Source of the DNA: Duganella sp. sic0402
GTDB taxonomy: Bacteria; Pseudomonadota; Gammaproteobacteria; Burkholderiales; Burkholderiaceae_D
NCBI RefSeq assembly: GCF_019219065.1
Contig: NZ_JAHUWK010000001.1
Coordinates: 868,001-932,000 of the forward strand
Direction: 5' to 3'
Length of the DNA: 64,000 nucleotides
Part shown: positions 27,109-34,314 of the stretch, one piece after another
How the letters are laid out: each line of letters opens with the position of its first letter
How positions within the stretch are numbered: the first letter of the stretch is position 1
The notes under the pieces: model-generated
What the model was told of the DNA's origin: nothing
Seen by the model: the letters and a program-made list of their open reading frames with translations, nothing else
The model's database searches: none
Made by a program: the position numbers and the translations under genes

Positions 27109-27669
27109 ATGATGAAAACATACCGCAAGCAGCACTTTGACGTGGCCAACGTCCGCCGCCTGCTAGAGCCTGGGCCGGTGGTGCTGGTCAGCTCCGCGTG
27201 GCAAGGCAAGCAAAACATCATGACCATGGGCTGGCACATGATGATCGGCTTCACGCCCGCGTTGTTCGGTTGCTATATCGACGAGAGCAATCACAGTTAC
27301 GAGATGGTGACGCAGAGTGGTGAATGCGTGATCAACCTGCCGACCGCCGACCTGCTGGAACAAGTCATCGGCATTGGCAATTGCAGTGGTGCGGATACCA
27401 ATAAGTTTGAGCGCTTCGGACTGACCTCTGTGCCAGCCGAGGACGTGGCGGCTCCGCTGATCGGCGAATGCTATGCCAGCTTGGAGTGCCGCCTGGCTGA
27501 TGCGCATCCCAACCCCAACCATCCCCTGTTTGTATGGGAGGTGGTCAGGGCACACGTCGCCAGCACGCCCAAGCTGCCCAAGACACTGCACTACCGTGGC
27601 GACGGCGAATTCATGGTTTCCGGCCGCGAAATCGCCACGCTGCAGCGCTACCCCGACCAGCGCCGCTGA
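27109..27669 (+). CDS. Flavin reductase-like FMN-binding protein (flavoredoxin type)
   Basis: The 186-residue protein has the split-barrel flavin-binding fold: EPGPVVLVSSAWQGKQNIMT, GWHMMIGFTPALFGCYIDES, ECVINLPTADLLEQVIGIGN, CSGADTNKFERFGL and PLFVWEVVRAHV match the flavin reductase-like/flavoredoxin group (DIM6/NTAB). Such proteins bind FMN and transfer electrons or reduce small aromatic or nitro compounds; some supply FMNH2 to monooxygenases. No partner monooxygenase lies nearby. The start may be either of two adjacent ATG codons at 27109 and 27112. The antiporter gene follows 27 bases downstream. Confidence 0.85.
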   Translation: MMKTYRKQHFDVANVRRLLEPGPVVLVSSAWQGKQNIMTMGWHMMIGFTPALFGCYIDESNHSYEMVTQSGECVINLPTADLLEQVIGIGNCSGADTNKFERFGLTSVPAEDVAAPLIGECYASLECRLADAHPNPNHPLFVWEVVRAHVASTPKLPKTLHYRGDGEFMVSGREIATLQRYPDQRR

Positions 27670-27696
27670 TGCCGTGCTAGCGGTACTGGAGACGCC

Positions 27697-28986
27697 ATGA
27701 ATGTCAACCAATGGTTCCTGCTGGTCGGCTTGCTGATGCTGGCGCGCGGCCTGGCTGCAACCACCATCTCACGTTCACCGTTCACTTCCGCCATCGTCTA
27801 TCTCGGCGTCGGCTTGCTGCTGGGCCCGAGCGCGCTGAACATCTTCAATTTCGATCCTGCCAAAGAATCGCAACTGCTGGAAATGCTGGCCGAGGTCGCG
27901 CTGCTAATTTCCTTGTTCTCGGCGGGGATCAAGATGCCGGTACCGTTCAAGCTGTCGCGCTGGAGCGCACCGCTGCGCCTGGCCTGGCTGTCGATGGCGT
28001 TGACGGTGGGGCTGGTGGCTTTGTTCGCTTACTACGTTCTGCATCTGCCGGCCGGCGCCGCCGTGCTGCTGGGCGGCATACTGGCGCCCACCGATCCGGT
28101 GCTGGCCACGGATGTGCAAGTGCGCCATGCCGGCGACAAGGACGAGCTGCGGTTCAACCTCACCTGCGAAGCCGGCATGAACGACGGCAGCGCCTTCCCT
28201 TTCGTGCTGCTGGGCCTGGGCATGCTGCACATGGGCGAAGCAGGCGAACATCACTACTGGCGCTGGCTGTTGGTCGATGTGATCTGGGCCACGGGCGGCG
28301 CGGTGCTCATTGGCGTGATCGCCGGCGCAGGCCTGGCGCGGCTGGGCTGGCGCTTGCGCGTGCTGGAGCCACGCCACGAGATCATGGACGACCTGGTAGG
28401 ACTAGGCCTGATCGCCATCGTGTTCGGCCTGGCCAGCGTCATGAAAGCATCCGGCTTCCTGGCGGTGTTCTTCGCCGCTGTGGCACTGCGGCAGACAGAA
28501 TTAAAGCTGGCCGGTGCGCCCAAAGACAGGCAAGGCTTGCGCGAACCGGAACTGGCAAAGTCCGCCGCCGCGCAAGCCAGTGACAGCAAGGACGCGCCGC
28601 TGGTCGTCAGCGCGGAGGCGCTGGTTTTCAAGGAGCACCTGGAGCGTTTGTCCGAACTGACTTTGGTGCTGCTGTTGGGCGGCATGATCTCGCTGCGCGA
28701 ACTGCCCTACGAAACCATCGGCGTCGCCGCCTTCCTGTTTGTCGTGGCGCGGCCGCTATCGGTGTTTATAGGCATGATCGGCAGCGGTGCCAGCAAACGC
28801 ATGCGCGCCACCATCGGCTGGTTCGGCGTGCGTGGCATCGGCTCGATCTTCTATCTGGTCTACGCCATCGAAGCCGGCCTGCCGCCCAATCTGGCCAAGC
28901 AGCTGACCGGCATCTCGTTGGGCGTGATCATGCTGTCGATACTGGTGCACGGCTTTAGCGTGAAGCCGCTGCTGGAATCTGAATAA
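27697..28986 (+). CDS. Sodium(potassium)/proton antiporter, CPA1-type
   Basis: A 429-residue membrane protein with about 12 helices. LGVGLLLGPSALNIFNFDP, LISLFSAGIKMPVPFKLSRW, LGGILAPTDPVLATDVQVRH and CEAGMNDGSAFPFVLLGLGM correspond to the cation:proton antiporter core; the TDP and NDG motifs contain the transport-site aspartates. A soluble loop of about 40 residues (KLAGAPKDRQG to VVSAEALVFKEHLERLS) interrupts the C-terminal half. It exchanges cytoplasmic Na+ or K+ for protons for pH and salt homeostasis. The 3' end overlaps the convergent D-malate dehydrogenase gene by 32 bases, so their transcripts are complementary at the ends. Confidence 0.88.
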   Translation: MNVNQWFLLVGLLMLARGLAATTISRSPFTSAIVYLGVGLLLGPSALNIFNFDPAKESQLLEMLAEVALLISLFSAGIKMPVPFKLSRWSAPLRLAWLSMALTVGLVALFAYYVLHLPAGAAVLLGGILAPTDPVLATDVQVRHAGDKDELRFNLTCEAGMNDGSAFPFVLLGLGMLHMGEAGEHHYWRWLLVDVIWATGGAVLIGVIAGAGLARLGWRLRVLEPRHEIMDDLVGLGLIAIVFGLASVMKASGFLAVFFAAVALRQTELKLAGAPKDRQGLREPELAKSAAAQASDSKDAPLVVSAEALVFKEHLERLSELTLVLLLGGMISLRELPYETIGVAAFLFVVARPLSVFIGMIGSGASKRMRATIGWFGVRGIGSIFYLVYAIEAGLPPNLAKQLTGISLGVIMLSILVHGFSVKPLLESE

Positions 28987-30040
28987 TGGAAGCGATCGCC
29001 GTGCCGACATCGGTTGTACTGGCCTTGCCGCCCATGTCCGGCGTACGCGGTCCGTCCAAAAGACAGCGCTCCACTGCGGCCACAATGGCGTCATGCGCCT
29101 CGGTATAGCCGAGGAAGTCCAGCATCATCGCACCGCACCAGATCATGGCGATGGGATTGGCGATGTTCTGGCCGTAGATATCGGGCGCCGAGCCATGCAC
29201 TGGTTCAAACAGTGACGGGAAGGTCCGCTCCGGATTCAAATTGGCGGAAGGCGCAATACCGATGGTGCCCGCGCACGCCGGGCCGAGGTCGGACAGGATA
29301 TCGCCAAACAGGTTGGACGCCACCACTACATCAAAGCGCTCCGGCGACAGCACGAAGCGTGCAGTCAGGATATCGATGTGGTACTTGTCATGCCGGACCT
29401 CCGGATAGCTGTCCCCCATCACGTCCACGCGTTCATCCCAGTACGGCATACTGATCGAAATGCCGTTGGACTTGGTGGCGGAAGTCAGGTGTTTCTTCGG
29501 CCGTTTTTGCGCCAGTTCAAACGCGAACTTCAGCACGCGGTCCACGCCGGTGCGGGTAAAGATCGCTTCCTGCAGCACGAATTCGCGGTCGGTGCCTTCA
29601 AACATGCGGCCGCCGACGCTGGAATATTCGCCTTCCGTATTCTCGCGGACGATGTACATATCGATGTCACCAGGCTGCTTGTTCGCCAGCGGGCAAGGCA
29701 CGCCGGGCAGCAGGCGCACCGGACGCAAATTGATGTACTGGTCGAACTGGCGGCGGAACTTGAGCAGCGATCCCCACAGCGATACGTGGTCCGGTACAGT
29801 CTCCGGCCAGCCAACCGCACCGAAGAACAGCGCGTCAAAGCCTTGCAGCTGCGCCATCCAGTCATCCGGCATCATCTTGCCGTGCTTAAGGTAATACTCG
29901 CAACTTGGCCACTCAAAGGTGGTCCATTCGACGCCAAAATTAAACCGGCGTGCGGCCGCCTCCACTGCGCGCATCCCTTCCGGCATGACCTCCTTGCCGA
30001 TACCGTCGCCTGCCATCACAGCGATTTTATGTACTTTCAT
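28955..30040 (-). CDS. dmlA: D-malate/tartrate dehydrogenase (decarboxylating), DmlA/TtuC family
   Basis: The 361-residue enzyme belongs to the isocitrate/isopropylmalate dehydrogenase superfamily and converts D-malate to pyruvate and CO2 with NAD+ (tartrate and isopropylmalate are side substrates). Visible features are VMAGDGIGKEVMPEG, the substrate arginines in LLKFRRQFDQYINLRPVRLL, YIVRENTEGEYSSVGGR, KSNGISISMPYWDE, ASNLFGDILSDLGPACAGTI and EPVHGSAPDIYGQNIANPIA. The ATG at 30040 fits the family start (MKVHKIAVMAGDG). A LysR-type regulator lies divergently across 87 bases, the same arrangement as dmlA-dmlR in E. coli. Confidence 0.92.
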   Translation of the reverse strand: MKVHKIAVMAGDGIGKEVMPEGMRAVEAAARRFNFGVEWTTFEWPSCEYYLKHGKMMPDDWMAQLQGFDALFFGAVGWPETVPDHVSLWGSLLKFRRQFDQYINLRPVRLLPGVPCPLANKQPGDIDMYIVRENTEGEYSSVGGRMFEGTDREFVLQEAIFTRTGVDRVLKFAFELAQKRPKKHLTSATKSNGISISMPYWDERVDVMGDSYPEVRHDKYHIDILTARFVLSPERFDVVVASNLFGDILSDLGPACAGTIGIAPSANLNPERTFPSLFEPVHGSAPDIYGQNIANPIAMIWCGAMMLDFLGYTEAHDAIVAAVERCLLDGPRTPDMGGKASTTDVGTAIASIIQIPAAASR

Positions 30041-30089
30041 GACTGCCCTCCTCAACGCAAAACCACAGCATATACCCTAGCAGATCGTT

Positions 30090-30095
30090 TATAAT
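30090..30095 (+). promoter_or_regulatory. Candidate -10 box for the dmlR-like gene
   Basis: A perfect TATAAT lies 33 bases before the GTG start of the LysR-type gene in the 87-base divergent dmlA/dmlR region. A good -35 box at the usual distance is not obvious, as expected for a regulator-dependent promoter. Confidence 0.35.
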
Positions 30096-30127
30096 GCCGC
30101 AAAATGTAAATCCATAAAACACGAATC

Positions 30128-31027
30128 GTGGATAAACGTATCGATAACGAAGACCTTCGCGTCTTTGTCACGGCAGCACGCAAAGCAAGCTTCGCGGCGG
30201 CGGCCGAGGAGTTGGGCATGTCGTCCGCCTATGTCAGCAAGCGTATCGGCATACTGGAGCAGATGCTGGGCGTGCGCCTGTTCCATCGCACCACGCGCCG
30301 CGTGATCGTCAGCGAGGATGGCGAAAAGGTCTACGCGCACGCGATCACCATTCTGGAAAATCTTGACGGCCTGCTTAATGAATTGGCTGAGCGGCGCGAC
30401 GTGCCACGCGGCCTGCTGCGCATCAGCAGCAGTTTTGGCTTTGGCCGGAACGTGGTCGCGCCGGTGGTCGCGCGGCTGGTCGCGGCACACCCGTCGTTGC
30501 AGGTGCGCTTTGAGGTATTCGACCGGCTGGTCGATATTGTGGCTGAAGGCTTCGACCTGGATATACGCATCGGCGACGAGATCGCGCCGCAAATGATCGC
30601 CCGCAAGCTGATGGACAATCACCGCATCCTGTGCGCGGCGCCCGGCTATCTGAAACAGCACGGCACGCCACGCGCCCTGCAGGAGCTGGCGGGCCACAAC
30701 TGCCTGGTGATCAAGGAGCGCGATATGCCATTTGGCGTGTGGGCGCTGCGCGCCAGTGCCGGACAAGAAGAAACGGTGAAGGTGACAGGTTCGCTGTCAT
30801 CCAACCATGGCGAAATCGCGCTGCAATGGGCAGTGGCTGGCGCCGGCATCGTGCTGCGCTCGCACTGGGACGCCCGGCCATACCTGGACAGTGGCGAACT
30901 TGTACAGGTACTGCCCCAGTACACCCAAAGCGCCAATGTCTGGGCCGTCTACCCTCAGCGGCTGGAAGGCTCGGCCAAGGTGCGCGTTTGTGTCGAATTC
31001 CTCAGGCACGAACTGGCTCAGAGATAG
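30128..31027 (+). CDS. dmlR: LysR-type regulator (DmlR-like)
   Basis: A 299-residue LysR regulator: winged helix-turn-helix in residues 5-65 (LRVFVTAARKASFAAAAEEL, SSAYVSKRIGILEQMLGVRL, FHRTTRRVIVSEDG) and a periplasmic-binding-protein-like effector domain after residue 90. It starts with GTG at 30128, which matches the family start (DKRIDNEDLRVF). Divergent placement next to dmlA and similarity to the DmlR branch suggest activation of D-malate dehydrogenase by D-malate. The last 10 bases overlap the convergent acyltransferase gene. Confidence 0.88.
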   Translation: MDKRIDNEDLRVFVTAARKASFAAAAEELGMSSAYVSKRIGILEQMLGVRLFHRTTRRVIVSEDGEKVYAHAITILENLDGLLNELAERRDVPRGLLRISSSFGFGRNVVAPVVARLVAAHPSLQVRFEVFDRLVDIVAEGFDLDIRIGDEIAPQMIARKLMDNHRILCAAPGYLKQHGTPRALQELAGHNCLVIKERDMPFGVWALRASAGQEETVKVTGSLSSNHGEIALQWAVAGAGIVLRSHWDARPYLDSGELVQVLPQYTQSANVWAVYPQRLEGSAKVRVCVEFLRHELAQR

Positions 31028-32169
31028 CGCACCCAGGCCATCGTGGTACGACGCTTGAAGTTGCCAAACGCCCGGCATGGCCAGTACAGTAACGGCAGCA
31101 GCACAGCACTCAAAGCCCATACCTGCCACAAATGGTCGAACTCATAGCGCTTGCCATAATTCGCACCCAGCAAGGCGATGGCCGCCATTTGCAAGGCCAA
31201 CAGCACATACAGGTGCAGCAGGTAATAAAACATGGGCGCGCCACCGAAGACCGCGCTGGCGCGCAGAAACCAGTTGTCACGCTGCTCCAGCCAGGCCAGC
31301 ACCAGCAGCCCGACGCCCAGCGTCAGCAGCAGAAACGCCAGCGATGGCGGGTACTTGGTCACGTTCAGGAACGACATCACGCTGTGCAGCGCGTCCGCGC
31401 CCTGCTCCCACAGCAAAGTCTCGCCGTAGATGTTGAAACCGCGCAGTACCGCCAGCAACACTAATGCGATGGCGCCGGCAGACAGCAGCAGTTTGCGGCG
31501 CTGCTCCGGCGCGGTGGCCGATGCATACCACGGCCCCACCGCATATCCAAGCAAGATGACACCGATCCACGGCAGCAATGGATAACTGACCTTGATTCTT
31601 ACCAATCCCTCACTCACCAGGAAACCGCGATCATGCAGAATGGTCCATGGAATATAGCCCGCTTCGCCAGGCTGAAACGAAATTGGCGTCAGCAGGTTGT
31701 GGCCGAACACGATGGCCAAGCCAAGCGCAATCAGCACGCCGCGCGGGAGGCGGTGCAACAGCGACAGCGCGATCATCGACAGGCCGATGGCCCAGATGAC
31801 CTGTAAATAAATCGTCGGCGGCGACAGCTGGACTGCCCACACCGCCGTAATGACGGTAATCTCCAGCAGGATCAGGAACAGGCCGCGCTTGAACAGAAAG
31901 CCCGCCGGCGAACGTGGACCGGACGATGGGTGCGCATACAGCCATGCCGACAGGCCGGTCAGGAACACAAACACCGGCGCGCAAAAATGTGCCGCTACCC
32001 TGCCGAAGAAAAATCCGGGATCGGTTTCCGCCAGATTCATCGGATCGCTGACCGGGTGGTGCAGAAAGAACGCTTCGCGCGCGTGATCCACCATCATAAT
32101 CATCATCACCAGCCCGCGCAGGACGTCGATTGACGCCACACGCGCGCCACGCGCACGCACACCACTCAT
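31018..32169 (-). CDS. DUF1624/HGSNAT-like membrane acyltransferase
   Basis: A 383-residue inner-membrane protein with about ten helices. The N-terminal RVASIDVLRGLVMMIMMVDH followed by AHFCAPVFVFLTGLSAWLY is the signature of the heparan-alpha-glucosaminide acetyltransferase-like DUF1624 family, which moves acetyl groups across the membrane onto sugars or other acceptors; the Asp-His in MVDHAREAF is the probable active region. The ATG at 32169 overlaps the stop of the upstream TonB-dependent receptor (ATGA), so it is translated together with an outer-membrane siderophore receptor, an unusual partnership. Possible roles are modification of a siderophore or of an envelope glycan. Function is not established. 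Confidence 0.8.
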   Translation of the reverse strand: MSGVRARGARVASIDVLRGLVMMIMMVDHAREAFFLHHPVSDPMNLAETDPGFFFGRVAAHFCAPVFVFLTGLSAWLYAHPSSGPRSPAGFLFKRGLFLILLEITVITAVWAVQLSPPTIYLQVIWAIGLSMIALSLLHRLPRGVLIALGLAIVFGHNLLTPISFQPGEAGYIPWTILHDRGFLVSEGLVRIKVSYPLLPWIGVILLGYAVGPWYASATAPEQRRKLLLSAGAIALVLLAVLRGFNIYGETLLWEQGADALHSVMSFLNVTKYPPSLAFLLLTLGVGLLVLAWLEQRDNWFLRASAVFGGAPMFYYLLHLYVLLALQMAAIALLGANYGKRYEFDHLWQVWALSAVLLPLLYWPCRAFGNFKRRTTMAWVRYL

Positions 32170-34253
32170 AACTTGTATTCCACTTTCAGGGTCACGCGGC
32201 GGTCTTCGCCAGGCGCTATCCAAGTCTGTTGATAAGAGCTTGGATAGTACACTTTGTCGAACAGATTATCGATATCCAGCGAAATCCGCAGTTTCTTCGA
32301 CGGTGAATACGAGGACACCAGCTTGGCCGTGGTGTAGGCAGGCAGGCGGAAAGTACTGCTGATCGCCACGTCGCCATTACGCTCGCCGACATAATTGGCG
32401 CCGCCGCCGAAAGTCGCGCGCGCGCCGCCGTTCAGGCCAAACTCCTGCACCAGCATCACATTGGCCGCCTGCTTCGGTACATTCGCCAAACGCCCGCCGA
32501 CCGCCAGTACGTTATCGCGCAAGACTTTGGCATCGGTGTACGCATACGACAAGGACAGTTGCAGCTTGCGCGCGACCTCGCCGGCGACATCCAGCTCCAC
32601 ACCCTTGCTACCCACTTGACCGGCAGCCAGCGAGTAATTGGTATCGAGCGGGTTCAGCGTCAGCACGTTTTCCTTCTTGATCGAATACAGTGCCAGCGTG
32701 CTGCTGATTTTGCTATCCGCCGTATCGAATTTCACGCCGGTTTCATAGGCACGGCTGGTTTCGGCCGGGAAGGACTCGTTGTTGATACCGATGCCGCTAT
32801 TCGGACGGAAGGACTTGCCGGCCGACGCGTACAGCGATACCTGCTTGTTCGGCTGATAGACGATGCCAGCGCGCGGACTGGTGGTTTCCAGTGATTGGTG
32901 ATTGCGCAGGCCATTGCGGTTGTAGTTGGTGATGGTCTGACGATACGAGTCGCGGCGCACGCCCAGCAGCGCCTTCCACTCTGTGTTCAGATCGATCTGG
33001 TCCTGCGCATACACGGCGGTCTGCCATTGCTGTTCGCGGGTGTCGATCGACGGTCCCAGCGTGGTTGGCTGTGGCGCACCATATACCGGCGCGTAAATAT
33101 CGATCGCATACGGCGCGGCGGCGTTGGGGCTCTTGCGCAGTTGCAGACGGTCGTCGATGAAGCGGTAGCCGTCAACGCCAACCAGCACATGGTGCGCGCC
33201 TACCTTGCCCAGCAACTCCACCCGGCCGGACCAGTCCTGCGCCGAAAAATCGCGATATCGGCGCTGGCGCCACAGCGTACGGCCATCGCTTTGCAAGGCA
33301 GAAGCCTCGGTAGAAAAGCCCACCATCTCGCTGCTGCGGTATGACAGTCCGCTTTGCAGCGACCAGCCGTTGCTGAAGTCATGCTGCACAAACAGCTGGT
33401 GTCCGGTCGACTTCACTGTCATCGGGCCGTCCGCCTTCTCGCCGAGGAAGCGCGAATTCGGTATCAGACCCAGCACGCCTTTTACCGCCAGCACGCCACG
33501 GTCAAAGTAAGCCTGCTGTTCAAAGGATTCCAATTCATACGACAGCGTCGTATTGTCGGTCAGGCGCCAGATCACCGATGGCGACACCATGTGTCGCTTG
33601 GAGCTTAGCGTATCGCGGAAGCTGTCGCCCTTTTCATAGGCGGCATTCAGGCGGTACGCCACCGTGCCGCTCAAAGGACCGGTGAAGTCGGCTGCGGTGC
33701 GCCAGGTGTCATGGCTGGCCAGCGACTGGCTCAGCGTGTAGGAAGGCTGGAATAGCGGCTTCTTGGTGGCGATGTTGATGATGCCGCCCGGCTCTCCCCG
33801 CCCGTACAGCGCTGCCGCCGGACCTTTCAGGATCTCGATGCTGCTGACATTGACACTGTCGCGCATGCCGTTGTAGCCACGGCTGGAACTGAAGCCGTTC
33901 ACCAGGAAATCGGAGCCGTAGTTGGGATCGCCGGTAAAACCGCGCACCGCGTAGCTGTCCCACACGCCGCCGAAGTTGCTTTGGCGCGAAATACCGCTGC
34001 CCATATCCAGCGCGTCGGCAAAGCGGCTGACGCCTGCGTCGCGCAGCATGTCTTCCGTCAGCACGCGCGCACTTTGCGGCAGATCCTTCAAGTCAGTTTC
34101 GGTCTTGGTGGCGCCGGTGGCGGACAGGCTGCGATATGGCTGGCGCGCGCCGACAATCTCCACAACATCATCCACCGTATTATCCGCTACAGCGAAAAGC
34201 GGATAGGCCGCAGCCAGGCAAAGCGCCAGGTGCGTAGAACGTACTTCCAACAT
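32166..34253 (-). CDS. TonB-dependent siderophore receptor
   Basis: A 695-residue outer-membrane receptor without an STN domain. Signal peptide residues 1-23 (ALCLAAAYPLFAVAD), plug domain residues about 45-160 (DLPQSARVLTEDMLRDAGVS, YAVRGFTGDPNYGSDFLVNG, IEILKGPAAALYGRGEPGGI), and a barrel ending in RRVTLKVEYKL. The GRGEPGGIINIATKKP stretch is typical of hydroxamate/catecholate siderophore receptors such as FhuE and FoxA. Two 19-bp Fur-like pseudo-palindromes lie directly upstream (34270-34314), which fits iron-starvation induction. The downstream acyltransferase gene overlaps by 4 bases. Confidence 0.92.
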   Translation of the reverse strand: MLEVRSTHLALCLAAAYPLFAVADNTVDDVVEIVGARQPYRSLSATGATKTETDLKDLPQSARVLTEDMLRDAGVSRFADALDMGSGISRQSNFGGVWDSYAVRGFTGDPNYGSDFLVNGFSSSRGYNGMRDSVNVSSIEILKGPAAALYGRGEPGGIINIATKKPLFQPSYTLSQSLASHDTWRTAADFTGPLSGTVAYRLNAAYEKGDSFRDTLSSKRHMVSPSVIWRLTDNTTLSYELESFEQQAYFDRGVLAVKGVLGLIPNSRFLGEKADGPMTVKSTGHQLFVQHDFSNGWSLQSGLSYRSSEMVGFSTEASALQSDGRTLWRQRRYRDFSAQDWSGRVELLGKVGAHHVLVGVDGYRFIDDRLQLRKSPNAAAPYAIDIYAPVYGAPQPTTLGPSIDTREQQWQTAVYAQDQIDLNTEWKALLGVRRDSYRQTITNYNRNGLRNHQSLETTSPRAGIVYQPNKQVSLYASAGKSFRPNSGIGINNESFPAETSRAYETGVKFDTADSKISSTLALYSIKKENVLTLNPLDTNYSLAAGQVGSKGVELDVAGEVARKLQLSLSYAYTDAKVLRDNVLAVGGRLANVPKQAANVMLVQEFGLNGGARATFGGGANYVGERNGDVAISSTFRLPAYTTAKLVSSYSPSKKLRISLDIDNLFDKVYYPSSYQQTWIAPGEDRRVTLKVEYKL

Positions 34254-34269
34254 GAAGGCTCCGTTTAAT

Positions 34270-34288
34270 AATGCAAGTTAGCTGCATT
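34270..34288. promoter_or_regulatory. Fur-like 19-bp pseudo-palindrome, receptor promoter, copy 1
   Basis: AATGCAAGTTAGCTGCATT lies 17 bases upstream of the siderophore receptor start on the minus strand. Its arms AATGCA and TGCATT are exact inverted repeats. The 19-bp length and AT-rich arms fit a lineage-specific Fur box. A second copy lies 26 bp away, and related copies precede the TonB receptor at 43106. Confidence 0.65.
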
Positions 34289-34295
34289 ATACACA

Positions 34296-34314
34296 AATGC
34301 AAGTCTACTGCATT
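34296..34314. promoter_or_regulatory. Fur-like 19-bp pseudo-palindrome, receptor promoter, copy 2
   Basis: AATGCAAGTCTACTGCATT has the same arms and spacing as the copy at 34270-34288. It overlaps the last bases of the molybdopterin subunit gene, showing that the receptor promoter reaches into the upstream coding sequence. Confidence 0.65.
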
